A stretch of 64,000 nucleotides of DNA from Fischerella sp. PCC 9431. Its GTDB lineage: Bacteria > Cyanobacteriota > Cyanobacteriia > Cyanobacteriales > Nostocaceae. Position numbers and translations under genes: made by a program. Every line of letters starts with the position of its first letter. Within the stretch, counting starts at the first letter, position 1. Where the stretch lies: the NCBI RefSeq assembly GCF_000447295.1, contig NZ_KE650771.1:1-64000 (forward strand), in the 5' to 3' direction. The notes below the pieces were generated by a model. That model worked only from the letters and a program-made list of their open reading frames with translations. It ran no database searches and was not told where the DNA came from. Positions 49,422-58,900 of this stretch are shown one piece after another.

Positions 49422-49826
49422 ATGCGGCTAACAATCACTCTCATTGTACTATTAATACTGACTGCATGTACTACCAGTGTACTTGCACCACCGAGTCAGT
49501 TAGTGGAAAAAGCGATCGCACTTCAGTTACAGAAAACACAACAGCAACTCAATCAACAACTGGATCTCGATTTCCAGGGGTTTAAAATTAACCACCTGTC
49601 AATTACTCAAGAAAAACCTCTGACAATCCAAAATCTCATCACCTACCAAGTTCGTGGTACTTATAACCTGACCTTCAAGCTACCAAAACGAAAATTAATA
49701 CAACCAAACAAACCGTTTGAAGTTTATCTACAACTGCAACAAGAGGGTAAGACATGGCGGTTACTGCTTCCAGAACAGAGTCGAAAAGATGCTGAAACTG
49801 TTTGGCACAGTTATCTCATACAGTAG
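49422..49826 (+). CDS. Small lipoprotein of unknown function
   Basis: 134 residues from the ATG at 49422. The signal ends in the lipobox LTAC (MRLTITLIVLLILTAC), so it should be lipid-anchored. The mature part has a Gln-rich helix (QLQKTQQQLNQQLDL) and a beta-rich region (YQVRGTYNLTFKLPKRK, FEVYLQLQQEGKTWRLL). It looks like a small cystatin- or NTF2-like fold seen in many cyanobacterial lipoproteins, but I do not recognise the family. Confidence 0.72.
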   Translation: MRLTITLIVLLILTACTTSVLAPPSQLVEKAIALQLQKTQQQLNQQLDLDFQGFKINHLSITQEKPLTIQNLITYQVRGTYNLTFKLPKRKLIQPNKPFEVYLQLQQEGKTWRLLLPEQSRKDAETVWHSYLIQ

Positions 49827-49997
49827 TACTTTGTTTGAGAATTGTGTCGAATATACAGTGTGCAGACACAAAACCCTTGACAATTAATTTTTGACCGATA
49901 ATTCTGAGTAAGGTAGAAAAAAGCGGGTAAATCCTGGGAATCAATCCGCAATCTAAAATCTAAAATCTAAAATCCAAAATTGTTTGACCTTTGACTA

Positions 49998-50294
49998 ATG
50001 ACTGAATCAATTCGTGTAGTTGCCCGTATAAATGCTCATCCCGAAAAAATTGAAGAACTCAAAGCTGTTTTTTTAGATTTAATTGAGCCGACTCGACAGG
50101 AGAATGGTTGTATCAAGTATGAATTGCTGCAAAACCAATCTGATCCTACAGAGTTTACCTTTGTGGAAGAATGGGCTTCTCATGAAGCGTTAGATGCTCA
50201 TCTTGCTTCAGCACATATTCAGACAGCAGTAGCTAAATTTCAACATTTGGTTGCTAGTGACGTAGATATTCGTCGTTACACTTTGCTAGCTTGA
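49998..50294 (+). CDS. Antibiotic biosynthesis monooxygenase-fold protein (YgiN-like)
   Basis: 98 residues with the ABM dimeric alpha-beta barrel: IRVVARINAHPEKIEELKAVF, then RQENGCIKYELLQNQSDPTEFTFVEEWASHEALDAHLAS and HIQTAVAKF. This group includes the quinol monooxygenase YgiN. The role may be quinone redox or detoxification. It is preceded by ATCTAAAATC-like repeats and followed by a convergent xisI-like gene. Confidence 0.87.
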   Translation: MTESIRVVARINAHPEKIEELKAVFLDLIEPTRQENGCIKYELLQNQSDPTEFTFVEEWASHEALDAHLASAHIQTAVAKFQHLVASDVDIRRYTLLA

Positions 50295-50346
50295 GTGAAG
50301 CCCTCATTTTATATTTGATCGTAGTGGTGATATTGCGATCGCGATT

Positions 50347-50682
50347 TCAGGCGACACCAAAATCTGTATATTGACGTACTTGCGGTGGATGAAAACCCAA
50401 AATAATATCCTCTTTAGGAACCCCAACTTCTAACAACTCCTCAGCAACAGGACGATTTGTACCATCGTGTTGAATCCAAATTTTTCCTTGGATAATATCA
50501 ATATGTACAACACAACCGTGTACCCGACGTTGCCCATCCCAGCCTAAGTGCATCACTTCATAATGGTCTATTTCTGGGTCAACAATTGCCTCAGTTTCTA
50601 TTTGCCCATGAGAAGGCTTATACTTGGCATACTCATAGATTAACTCACGGACTATTTGACGATAGTGGTTTAAAGTGTCCAT
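50347..50682 (-). CDS. XisI-like protein
   Basis: 111 residues from the ATG at 50682. It matches the XisI family (FdxN element excision controlling factor): MDTLNHYRQIVRELIYEYAKYKPSHG, VDPEIDHYEVMHLGWDGQRRVHGCVVHIDI, KIWIQHDGTNRPVAEELLEVGVPKEDIILGFHPP. In Anabaena XisI acts with XisH to allow excision of the fdxN element in heterocysts. Many copies exist in cyanobacteria outside that setting, usually as xisH-xisI pairs. No xisH is present here, so this is an orphan. Confidence 0.87.
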   Translation of the reverse strand: MDTLNHYRQIVRELIYEYAKYKPSHGQIETEAIVDPEIDHYEVMHLGWDGQRRVHGCVVHIDIIQGKIWIQHDGTNRPVAEELLEVGVPKEDIILGFHPPQVRQYTDFGVA

Positions 50683-50845
50683 TCCAAAAAATAAAATCAT
50701 CAACTAGATGTAATGGCGTGGCAAGGCTAAAATGATACATTAGATTTTTAGCTTTTTCAGCGAAGATAGCGCCTACTATGAACTTTTTTCTATTGCACTA
50801 TTTCAGCATGGACACCCCACTACACCTTGATTTTATTCATTTTCC

Positions 50846-51985
<1,140 letters not shown>

Positions 51986-52110
51986 TCAGCATAATCTGAG
52001 TTTATGGCAAACAAATCTAGGGGTGAAGGGTAAAAGGAAGTCAATCATGAGAAAATCTCATAACTCCTGCTACACCCCCACACCCTTATACCCCTACACG
52101 CTTTTTCAAA

Positions 52111-52539
52111 TTAGTTAAAAGCATCTTTGATATTATCAACAGTGCGTTCAACCGCATTCTTGGTTTTGTCTACTGCTTTTTGAGTCCGATATGCATCTTC
52201 TTCGGCTCTTTTCTGAATTGTAGCGGCATCTGTTTTTGCTTTGCGCTCGATCAAACTATCATTATTATCTGTTGCTCGCTCAACCCGTTTAGCATTTTTT
52301 CTTGCTGTTTGCTCAACTTGATTGGCTGTATCTCGGATGAAACCCTTGGTTCGTCGAGCATCTTCATTGGCTTTTCCTTGCACTTGATCGCCCATGTCTG
52401 CTGCTGCAATCAAGTTTACAGCAGGAGCAGCGATTGCTGAAGTGTTCGCGAAAAATGCATTTTGCCAAGTAAAAGCGATCGCTGATACACAAAATAGAGT
52501 TGTTGCGAGTAAACGTCCTAAAGTTGCAATAACTTTCAT
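52111..52539 (-). CDS. Exported helical low-complexity protein
   Basis: 142 residues. A signal sequence (RLLATTLFCVSAIAFTWQNAFFANTSAIAA) is followed by a charged helix-forming region with recurring 11-residue-like patterns (NEDARRTKGFIRDTANQVEQTA, RAEEDAYRTQKAVDKTKNA). This resembles LEA-like or apolipoprotein-like repeats and may act in envelope stress protection, which is inference. I recognise no catalytic domain. Confidence 0.72.
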   Translation of the reverse strand: MKVIATLGRLLATTLFCVSAIAFTWQNAFFANTSAIAAPAVNLIAAADMGDQVQGKANEDARRTKGFIRDTANQVEQTARKNAKRVERATDNNDSLIERKAKTDAATIQKRAEEDAYRTQKAVDKTKNAVERTVDNIKDAFN

Positions 52540-52664
52540 AAAATACTAATGTCCATTTGATTTAGTATTCTCATATTTACTCCATCTAGCTCATCAGCTA
52601 AAACGCTCTCTAGACAGAGCTTTTCTCGTTTATTTTTATGAAAAAATCGCTCTTTGAATAGATT

Positions 52665-53489
52665 CTAAAATTTTTGAGCAATGTGAAAAGCAGAAATATA
52701 TGACAACTCAAGAATTCCATCAAATTCATGGTCTATCATATTCCGTAATCCTCCAAATAAAGCCTCTTTACTTTGTGGCTCTAATTTCAGATATGGAGAA
52801 TAAGTATTTAAAAGCGTTAAATACTGATCAGTTGTATAAATAATTTTAGACTCAACGTTTCCGGCTACTAAGTTTTGAAATCGCCCAGAATCTATCATCA
52901 TTTCCCCCAATTGTCTCAAGATATTTTCTTGAGTTTCTCTATCTTCATATCTATCTAAAGACGGAGCATGGATTTGATAGACTTCCGATAAACGTTGGTA
53001 AACTTGATAGCTCGGCTGAAGTTCTTTATTCCACAATAAAATTAAGTAACCATTTTCTTTGAGAGCATTTGCTGCTTTTGGATATCCAATTTCCGACGGT
53101 ATCCAATGAAAAGAACTCGCTGCTAGGACAGCATCAAATTTTTCCGGTTCTAAGTTCCATTCCTCAAAAGATAAGTTTTGAATCTCTACATTTGGATATT
53201 GTTGACAATTTTTTTGAGCTAACTGACAAAAATCTGAATTGGGTTCTAAACATAACATCGAGCAAACTAACGGAGCAAACGCAACCGTTGCAGTTGCTGG
53301 TCCACATCCCACCTCTAAAATTTTGGAAGTAGAGGACAGTTGAGCAATATCTATAACTTGACGAATTAAATCTTGAGGATAATGTGGTCTTGCTTGATTA
53401 TAAGCTTCTGCTGCGGGAGAATACCAATTTTTGCGCTGTTCTAAGTCCTGATTGGAATAACTGCTGATGATTTCTTTGAGGTTTTTCAT
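52665..53489 (-). CDS. Class I SAM-dependent methyltransferase
   Basis: 274 residues with the Rossmann-type methyltransferase core: motif I ILEVGCGPATATVAF at about 56-70, the acidic ribose-binding residue in LCLEPNSDF, and motif II/III text FDAVLAASSFHWIP and LKENGYLILLWNKE. The SSFHW motif is common in trans-aconitate and other small-molecule methyltransferases. Divergent from the hydroxy-acid oxidase gene with a 77-base gap. The substrate is unknown. Confidence 0.86.
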   Translation of the reverse strand: MKNLKEIISSYSNQDLEQRKNWYSPAAEAYNQARPHYPQDLIRQVIDIAQLSSTSKILEVGCGPATATVAFAPLVCSMLCLEPNSDFCQLAQKNCQQYPNVEIQNLSFEEWNLEPEKFDAVLAASSFHWIPSEIGYPKAANALKENGYLILLWNKELQPSYQVYQRLSEVYQIHAPSLDRYEDRETQENILRQLGEMMIDSGRFQNLVAGNVESKIIYTTDQYLTLLNTYSPYLKLEPQSKEALFGGLRNMIDHEFDGILELSYISAFHIAQKF

Positions 53490-53566
53490 AATTTATTTGT
53501 GTGAGCTTTGGCAATATAAATCAGTAAGTTTTAATATATTTACAGACTTTTTGAGACTGGGTTTTA

Positions 53567-54688
53567 GTGGAAGAATCAGAAAATTACTTTACCAAACCAC
53601 TGAATTTATTCGAGTACGAACAGCAGGCGCAGAAGTGCTTGTCTCCTATGGCTTGGGATTATTATGCTCGTGGTGCTTGGGATGAGATCACATTGAGGGA
53701 CAATCACGCAGCTTTCGATAGAATCAAACTTCGACCGCGTGTCCTAGTCGATGTGAGCGATCGCCATCTGACAACTACGATTTTAGATCAACCTCTGCAA
53801 ATGCCTGTGTTGATTGCACCGATGGCTTTTCAATGTCTTGCTCATCCAGAGGGAGAATTAGCGACAGCAAAAGCAGCATCGAGTGCGGGTGTAGGTATGG
53901 TGTTGAGTACGCTGTCTACCAAAAGTCTCGAAGAAGTCGCCCAGATTTATGATTCAAATTATTCGCAAACTCCACATCCACCTTTGTGGTTTCAGTTATA
54001 TATCCATCGCGATCGCAATCTCACCCGTGCTTTAGTAGAACGTGCTTATGCAGCAGGTTATCAAGCGCTGTGTGTGACTGTCGATGCACCTGTTCTTGGG
54101 AAACGGGAACGAGATACACGTAACCAATTTACCCTACCACCAGGTTTGCAACTAGCAAATCTTGTTACTATTTCGGGACTCAATATTCCTGATGAACAGG
54201 GAGAATCTGGGTTATTTACTTATTTTGCCCAACAACTTGACCCGGCGGTCACTTGGCGTGATTTAGAATGGTTACAGTCTATATCACCCTTGCCATTAGC
54301 AATCAAAGGAATTTTACGCGGCGATGATGCTGTCCGTGCTGTTGAATGTGGCGCTAAAGTAATCATTGTTTCTAATCATGGCGGGCGTCAATTAGACGGT
54401 GCGATCGCTTCTTTGGATGCTTTAGCTGAAGTTGTAAAAGCTGTAGATGGACGTGCTGAAGTAATTATAGATGGTGGTATCCGTAGAGGTACTGATATTT
54501 TTAAAGCCTTGGCATTGGGCGCAAAAGCTGTACTGGTGGGGCGTCCTGTGTTATGGGGATTAGCGGTAGATAAACAAGCTGGTGTAAATCACGTCATCGA
54601 AATTTTACGCAATGAACTTGATTTGGCAATGGCGTTAAGTGGTTGTGTCAAATTGGAAGATATAGACTCTAGTTTATTGGCAAGCTAG
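53567..54688 (+). CDS. FMN-dependent 2-hydroxy-acid oxidase (lactate/glycolate type)
   Basis: Oxidises 2-hydroxy acids with O2, giving H2O2. 373 residues, GTG start. The FMN barrel has the catalytic histidine and arginine in VSNHGGRQLDGA (H271, R274), lysine K247 (IKGIL) and the phosphate-binding GGIRRGTDIFKAL. The Nostoc relative was shown to prefer L-lactate, and it has leucine where plant glycolate oxidase has a tryptophan; here STLST at that position also has leucine, so lactate is the likelier substrate (inference). Followed by cobA after about 60 bases. Confidence 0.9.
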   Translation: MEESENYFTKPLNLFEYEQQAQKCLSPMAWDYYARGAWDEITLRDNHAAFDRIKLRPRVLVDVSDRHLTTTILDQPLQMPVLIAPMAFQCLAHPEGELATAKAASSAGVGMVLSTLSTKSLEEVAQIYDSNYSQTPHPPLWFQLYIHRDRNLTRALVERAYAAGYQALCVTVDAPVLGKRERDTRNQFTLPPGLQLANLVTISGLNIPDEQGESGLFTYFAQQLDPAVTWRDLEWLQSISPLPLAIKGILRGDDAVRAVECGAKVIIVSNHGGRQLDGAIASLDALAEVVKAVDGRAEVIIDGGIRRGTDIFKALALGAKAVLVGRPVLWGLAVDKQAGVNHVIEILRNELDLAMALSGCVKLEDIDSSLLAS

Positions 54689-54746
54689 TGTCAAAAAAAT
54701 GTTGATCTATGGTCTAAAGCAGGTTGGGAATGCCGTATATATAACC

Positions 54747-55463
54747 ATGACAAATAAACAGGGCAAAGTCTATCTCGTCGGTGCAGGACTACCAGATGTG
54801 GCATACCTAACGGTAAAGGCTTATAAGCTTTTAGCGATCGCTCAAGTTTTGGTTTACGATGCCCTTGTCGATCGGGAGTTATTAGAATTAGTACCAGCCG
54901 ATTGTTTGAAGCTAGATGTCGGTAAGCGTGGTGGTCAACCCAGCACACCGCAAGCAGAAATTAATAATTTACTCGTCCAATATTGTCAGCAGGGTAAACA
55001 AGTAGTCCGGCTCAAAAGTGGCGATCCGTTTATTTTTGGTCGCAGTAACTCAGAAATGGCTGCTTTGAGCGCCGCAGATTGCGATTTTGAAGTTGTACCA
55101 GGAATATCTTCGGCTTTAGCAGCACCTCTATTAGCGGGAATTCCCCTGACTGATCCGCTTGTGAGTCGCTGCTTTGCTGTATTTACTGCTCATGAACCCG
55201 ATGCTTTAGATTGGGAGGCGCTATCACGACTAGAGACATTAGTGATTTTGATGGGCGGACAGAACCTAAATCAAGTTATTACACGGTTACAACAACAAGG
55301 GCGATCGCCATCTACACCAATTGCAATTATTCTCTGGGCAGGAACTAAAAAACAACAAATTTGGACAGGAACACTCGAAACGATTGTGGAGCAAACCTCA
55401 GAAATTTTCCTCTCACCAGCAGTAATTGTAATTGGGGAAGTGGTGGGGTTACGCAGAAACTAA
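54747..55463 (+). CDS. cobA: Uroporphyrinogen-III C-methyltransferase
   Basis: SAM-dependent enzyme that methylates uroporphyrinogen III twice to precorrin-2, the branch to siroheme and cobalamin. 238 residues from the ATG at 54747 (MTNKQGKVYLVGAGLPD); the 16 codons upstream are not conserved-looking. Motifs: VYLVGAG near the start, LVYDALVDRELLELV, VVRLKSGDPFIFGR and VVPGISSALAAPLLAGIPLTDP. Next to hemD, which makes its substrate. Confidence 0.92.
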   Translation: MTNKQGKVYLVGAGLPDVAYLTVKAYKLLAIAQVLVYDALVDRELLELVPADCLKLDVGKRGGQPSTPQAEINNLLVQYCQQGKQVVRLKSGDPFIFGRSNSEMAALSAADCDFEVVPGISSALAAPLLAGIPLTDPLVSRCFAVFTAHEPDALDWEALSRLETLVILMGGQNLNQVITRLQQQGRSPSTPIAIILWAGTKKQQIWTGTLETIVEQTSEIFLSPAVIVIGEVVGLRRN

Positions 55464-55516
55464 CAACCTGAGAATATAGACTTAGACATTCCCAGAATGC
55501 ACTACTCCCAAACACT

Positions 55517-56383
55517 ATGGCAAGCAACTCCTCCTCTGGCTCTATTGCCGTTCCTACAACTTCCGACTTACCTCTCAAGGGTAAAACGATTCTGGTAACA
55601 CGTTCAGTTGGACAATCGAATCAATTTACAGAACTCTTAACAGCAGCAGGCGCTTATGTTGTGGAAATGCCTGCTTTAGAAATTGGCCCCCCTTCTAGTT
55701 GGGAAGTTTTAGATCAGGCGATCGCTCGGTTATCTGAGTTTGACTGGTTAATTCTGACTTCTAGCAACGGTGTCGGCTACTTCTGCGAACGACTGCTGGC
55801 CCAGGGTAAAGACATTCGCGCCTTGGCAGAAGTCAAAATAGCCGCAGTCGGTGAAAAAACTGCCCAAACCCTGAGACACCATTGTTTACAACCTGATTTT
55901 ATTCCACCAGACTTTGTGGCTGACTCCTTAGTCGAACACTTCCCTGAAGATCTCACAGGTAAGAAGATTTTATTTCCCAGAGTCGAAACTGGCGGACGGG
56001 AAATTTTGATTCGAGAACTCAGCGCCAAAGGTGCAGAAGTTATCGAAGTTCCTGCTTATCAATCTTGCTGTCCCAAGAGTGTTCCTCCCTCAGCAGAACT
56101 AGCTTTACAAAGTGGTACTGTTGATGTGATCACTTTTGCCAGTTCCAAAACAGTGCAATTTTTCTCTCAACTGGCAGAAAAAATCTTCTCTGGTCATTCA
56201 TCAGAAAGTCAATTATCTGTAGTGGCAGATTCTTTAGAAGGAGTTTGTATTGCTTCTATTGGTCCTCAGACTTCAAACACTTGTCGTTCTCTATTTGGAC
56301 GCGTAGATGTCGAAGCCCAAGAATATACACTCGAAGGTTTAACACAAGCACTAATTCAATGGTCAATGGTCAATGGTCAATAG
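55517..56383 (+). CDS. hemD: Uroporphyrinogen-III synthase
   Basis: Cyclises hydroxymethylbilane with inversion of ring D, making the common precursor of heme, chlorophyll, siroheme and B12. 288 residues of a poorly conserved family; visible signatures are LKGKTILVTRSVGQSNQFTELL, LSEFDWLILTSSNGVGYF, KIAAVGEKTAQTL, KILFPRVETGG and VDVITFASSKTVQFF. It follows cobA by 53 bases and precedes coaE by 23, so these are likely one transcript. Confidence 0.92.
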   Translation: MASNSSSGSIAVPTTSDLPLKGKTILVTRSVGQSNQFTELLTAAGAYVVEMPALEIGPPSSWEVLDQAIARLSEFDWLILTSSNGVGYFCERLLAQGKDIRALAEVKIAAVGEKTAQTLRHHCLQPDFIPPDFVADSLVEHFPEDLTGKKILFPRVETGGREILIRELSAKGAEVIEVPAYQSCCPKSVPPSAELALQSGTVDVITFASSKTVQFFSQLAEKIFSGHSSESQLSVVADSLEGVCIASIGPQTSNTCRSLFGRVDVEAQEYTLEGLTQALIQWSMVNGQ

Positions 56384-56406
56384 AATTTAAAATCAATCAA
56401 TGACAA

Positions 56407-57027
56407 ATGACCAGAAAAATCATCGGCTTAACAGGTGGTATTGCTACAGGCAAAACAACAGTTGCCAATTACTTGGCAGATGCTTATGATTTGCCAATTT
56501 TGGATGCGGATATTTATGCTCGCCAAGCTGTCTGTGTTGGTTCACCTATTCTCGATGCGATCGCCATTCGTTACGGTAATCAAATTTTACTACCAAATGG
56601 TGATCTTAATCGTCAAAAATTAGGTGAAATCATCTTTCATCATCCTGATGAACGCTCTTGGGTAGAGAATTTGATTCATCCTTACGTACGCGATCGCTTT
56701 TTAGCCGAAATTCAAGCATCTACCGCAAAAATACTAGTATTAGTTGTGCCTTTATTATTTGAAGCTGGAATGACTGATTTAGTCACAGAAATTTGGGTGG
56801 TGTATTGTTCCCAGCAACAGCAGTTAGCAAGATTAATGCAAAGAAACAATCTCACTTTCGAGCAAGCACAAGCGAGAATTCACAGTCAAATGCCAATCGC
56901 AGAAAAAGCCGTCCGTGCTGATATAGTCTTAGATAATTCCTCCACTTTAGAAGCATTGTTGAAACAAATTGATCAAGCCATTGGGACAGGAATAAGTGAA
57001 CAGTTTAATTTGACAATTGATAACTGA
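56407..57027 (+). CDS. coaE: Dephospho-CoA kinase
   Basis: Last step of coenzyme A synthesis, phosphorylating the 3'-OH of dephospho-CoA. 206 residues; Walker A GLTGGIATGKTTVANYL at about 7-22, DADIYARQAV, and the lid region QQLARLMQRNNLTFEQAQARIHSQMP. The C-terminus and the following gap run into a TAACTGA tandem repeat (57020-57045). LysR gene starts 29 bases later. Confidence 0.93.
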   Translation: MTRKIIGLTGGIATGKTTVANYLADAYDLPILDADIYARQAVCVGSPILDAIAIRYGNQILLPNGDLNRQKLGEIIFHHPDERSWVENLIHPYVRDRFLAEIQASTAKILVLVVPLLFEAGMTDLVTEIWVVYCSQQQQLARLMQRNNLTFEQAQARIHSQMPIAEKAVRADIVLDNSSTLEALLKQIDQAIGTGISEQFNLTIDN

Positions 57028-57056
57028 TAACTGATAACTGATAACTTGTCTCCACA

Positions 57057-57947
57057 ATGGAACTACGACACCTACGATACTTTGTAACATTAGCTGAGGA
57101 ATTGCACTTTGGACGGGCGGCGGAACGCTTACACATCGCTCAACCTCCTCTCAGTCAACAAATTCGTCAGTTAGAGGTAGAGTTGGGTTTTCAATTGTTT
57201 CACCGCACCAAAAGAACTGTGCAGTTAACCGCAGCCGGAGAGGTGTTTTTAGGTGAAGTTCAACAAATTCTCAAGCAGCTAGAACAAGCGGTGCAATTGG
57301 GAAGACAAACCAGTCGTGGTTTAGGGGGACAGGTTGTAGTTGGCTTTGTGAGTTCTGCGGCGTATAATATCTTGCCAAATATCTTACGGACATCTCGTAG
57401 TAGTATTCCCAATGTCAATCTCGAATTGCATGAATTGACTACAGATCAACAATTACAATGGTTGCGAGATAACCGAATTGATGTTGGATTTCTGCGTCCA
57501 CCGGTAGAAGAAGATACATTTTGCTGGGAAGTTATTTTTTACGAATCCTTAGTGGTGGCGTTACCAGAAACCCATACGCTAGCTAATCAATCGAGTGTAT
57601 CGCTGTTTTCACTCCAAAGTGAACCCTTCATTTTGTTTCCTCGTCCTTTAGCTCCTGGAGTGTACGACTCAATTATTAGTTTTTGCCAGCAAGCCAATTT
57701 TAGTCCTATGGTTGCCCAAGAAGCAATTCAGATGCAAACAATTGTGAGTTTAGTTGCAGCAGAGATGGGTGTGGCGATCGTACCGGAATCACTACAACAT
57801 TTGCAAAGAACTGGGGTGATTTATAAACCAATGCAAGAACCTACACCCAAGGTAGCGCTGGCGATGATTTGGCGATGCGACAATACATCCGCAACGGTGC
57901 AGAGGTTTTTGGAAGTAGTCAGACAAGTTGCTGTTGCTTGGAAATAA
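57057..57947 (+). CDS. LysR-family transcriptional regulator
   Basis: 296 residues. The N-terminal winged helix-turn-helix is MELRHLRYFVTLAEELHFGRAAERLHIAQPPLSQQIRQLE. A periplasmic-binding-protein-like effector domain follows from about 90 (QVVVGFVSSAAYNILPNIL) to the end. The N-terminus and LHFGRAAERLHIAQPPLSQQI fit the BenM/CatM-like branch that senses aromatic or small organic acids. No divergent partner gene is next to it, so its target is unclear. Confidence 0.9.
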   Translation: MELRHLRYFVTLAEELHFGRAAERLHIAQPPLSQQIRQLEVELGFQLFHRTKRTVQLTAAGEVFLGEVQQILKQLEQAVQLGRQTSRGLGGQVVVGFVSSAAYNILPNILRTSRSSIPNVNLELHELTTDQQLQWLRDNRIDVGFLRPPVEEDTFCWEVIFYESLVVALPETHTLANQSSVSLFSLQSEPFILFPRPLAPGVYDSIISFCQQANFSPMVAQEAIQMQTIVSLVAAEMGVAIVPESLQHLQRTGVIYKPMQEPTPKVALAMIWRCDNTSATVQRFLEVVRQVAVAWK

Positions 57948-58011
57948 TCAGGCGATCGCTCTTATCGACTTAAGTATAAACTGCGTAGCAGCCTACTACA
58001 TAAAGTGTCAA

Positions 58012-58341
58012 TTAGTAGCAGATGACACTGGTTTTAGCATAATTACGACTTTCAGGTTTTGGTTTTACTATGATTTCTACATCGTTACCTAATGCATTTA
58101 AAAAATAGATTAATCTCTCTGTTGAGAAACCTGCTAATCTACCTCTACTTAATGCTGAAATTTTTGGTTGGTCAATACCTAAAATTTCGGCTGCTTCAGT
58201 TTGAGTTAATTTTCTGAAGTTAATAGTTTCGCTGATTTTACGTGCTAGATCAGCTTTTATTAATCTTTCTTCAGGATTAGATAGTCCTAAATCTGCAAAT
58301 ACATTACCACTACCGACATGTACTCTATTATCTTCAGTCAT
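58012..58341 (-). CDS. HigA-like antitoxin (XRE/HTH)
   Basis: 109 residues with a Cro/CI-type helix-turn-helix (RKLTQTEAAEILGIDQPKISALSRGRLAGFSTERLIYFL), typical of the phage-Gp49-partner antitoxins. AGGAG lies just before the ATG. The toxin gene upstream would overlap this start by four bases if its frame were intact. The antitoxin should neutralise the toxin and repress the operon at the palindrome upstream (58727-58748). Confidence 0.88.
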   Translation of the reverse strand: MTEDNRVHVGSGNVFADLGLSNPEERLIKADLARKISETINFRKLTQTEAAEILGIDQPKISALSRGRLAGFSTERLIYFLNALGNDVEIIVKPKPESRNYAKTSVICY

Positions 58342-58720
58342 GTCATTTCTCCTTCGATTTTAGTTTGCTCTAAATAATCTTCTTGTGCCTTTTTAAGTCT
58401 CTTTTTTATAAGTTCAACATCTTGTTGTGATGTTGCTATACCATGTTTAGATTTTTTTGAAAAGCATGTAAAAGATATACATAACCCGCAAACTTTACAG
58501 TGTAGATAGCTCGATATGTGTCTCCATCAAAATCATCTACAACCTCTAAAACTCCACTTCCTTTAAATCCTTTTAAAGGTTTTGCATCAGGATGTTTTTC
58601 ACCATGTTGAGCTAAGTCAAGAGCATAACCCATTACATCTTGTACATCATCAGGAAACTGCTTTAGATCATCTAAAGCGCTTCCAATCCATCTAAGAGGT
58701 TTTTTTGGCTTTTGGGTCAT
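58338..58720 (-). pseudogene. HigB/Gp49-like toxin with frameshift in A7 run
   Basis: RelE-superfamily ribosome-dependent RNase of the Gp49 group: LRWIGSALDDLKQFPDDVQDVMGYALDLAQ, ADAKPLKGFKGSGVLEVVDDF to VYLLHAFQK. The frame then ends early (NLNMV, stop near 58436). If one A is added to the run of seven A at 58454-58460 (minus strand), it reads on as KKSKHGIATSQQDVELIKKR and ends in a TGA overlapping the antitoxin ATG. So a 127-residue toxin has lost one base. It could be a real mutation, a sequencing error or transcriptional slippage. Confidence 0.8.
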
Positions 58721-58726
58721 ATTTTC

Positions 58727-58748
58727 AGTATGCCAAATTTGGCATACT
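58727..58748. promoter_or_regulatory. 22-bp perfect palindrome, TA operator
   Basis: AGTATGCCAAA followed by its exact reverse complement, 6 bases upstream of the toxin start codon. Its symmetry and position fit autoregulation by the HigA-like antitoxin. Confidence 0.75.
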
Positions 58749-58900
58749 ACGTCAATATCAAGTTTTAGAGAACCACAAAACCAGATAGTAAAATAATTGA
58801 CTCTCGCCAGTTATCTTGAATTTGTACTGACTTACTGAAACTTGCATATATTAAAGACGCAAAGAATTATATCTCTCTGCGTCCCTCTGCATTCAAACTG

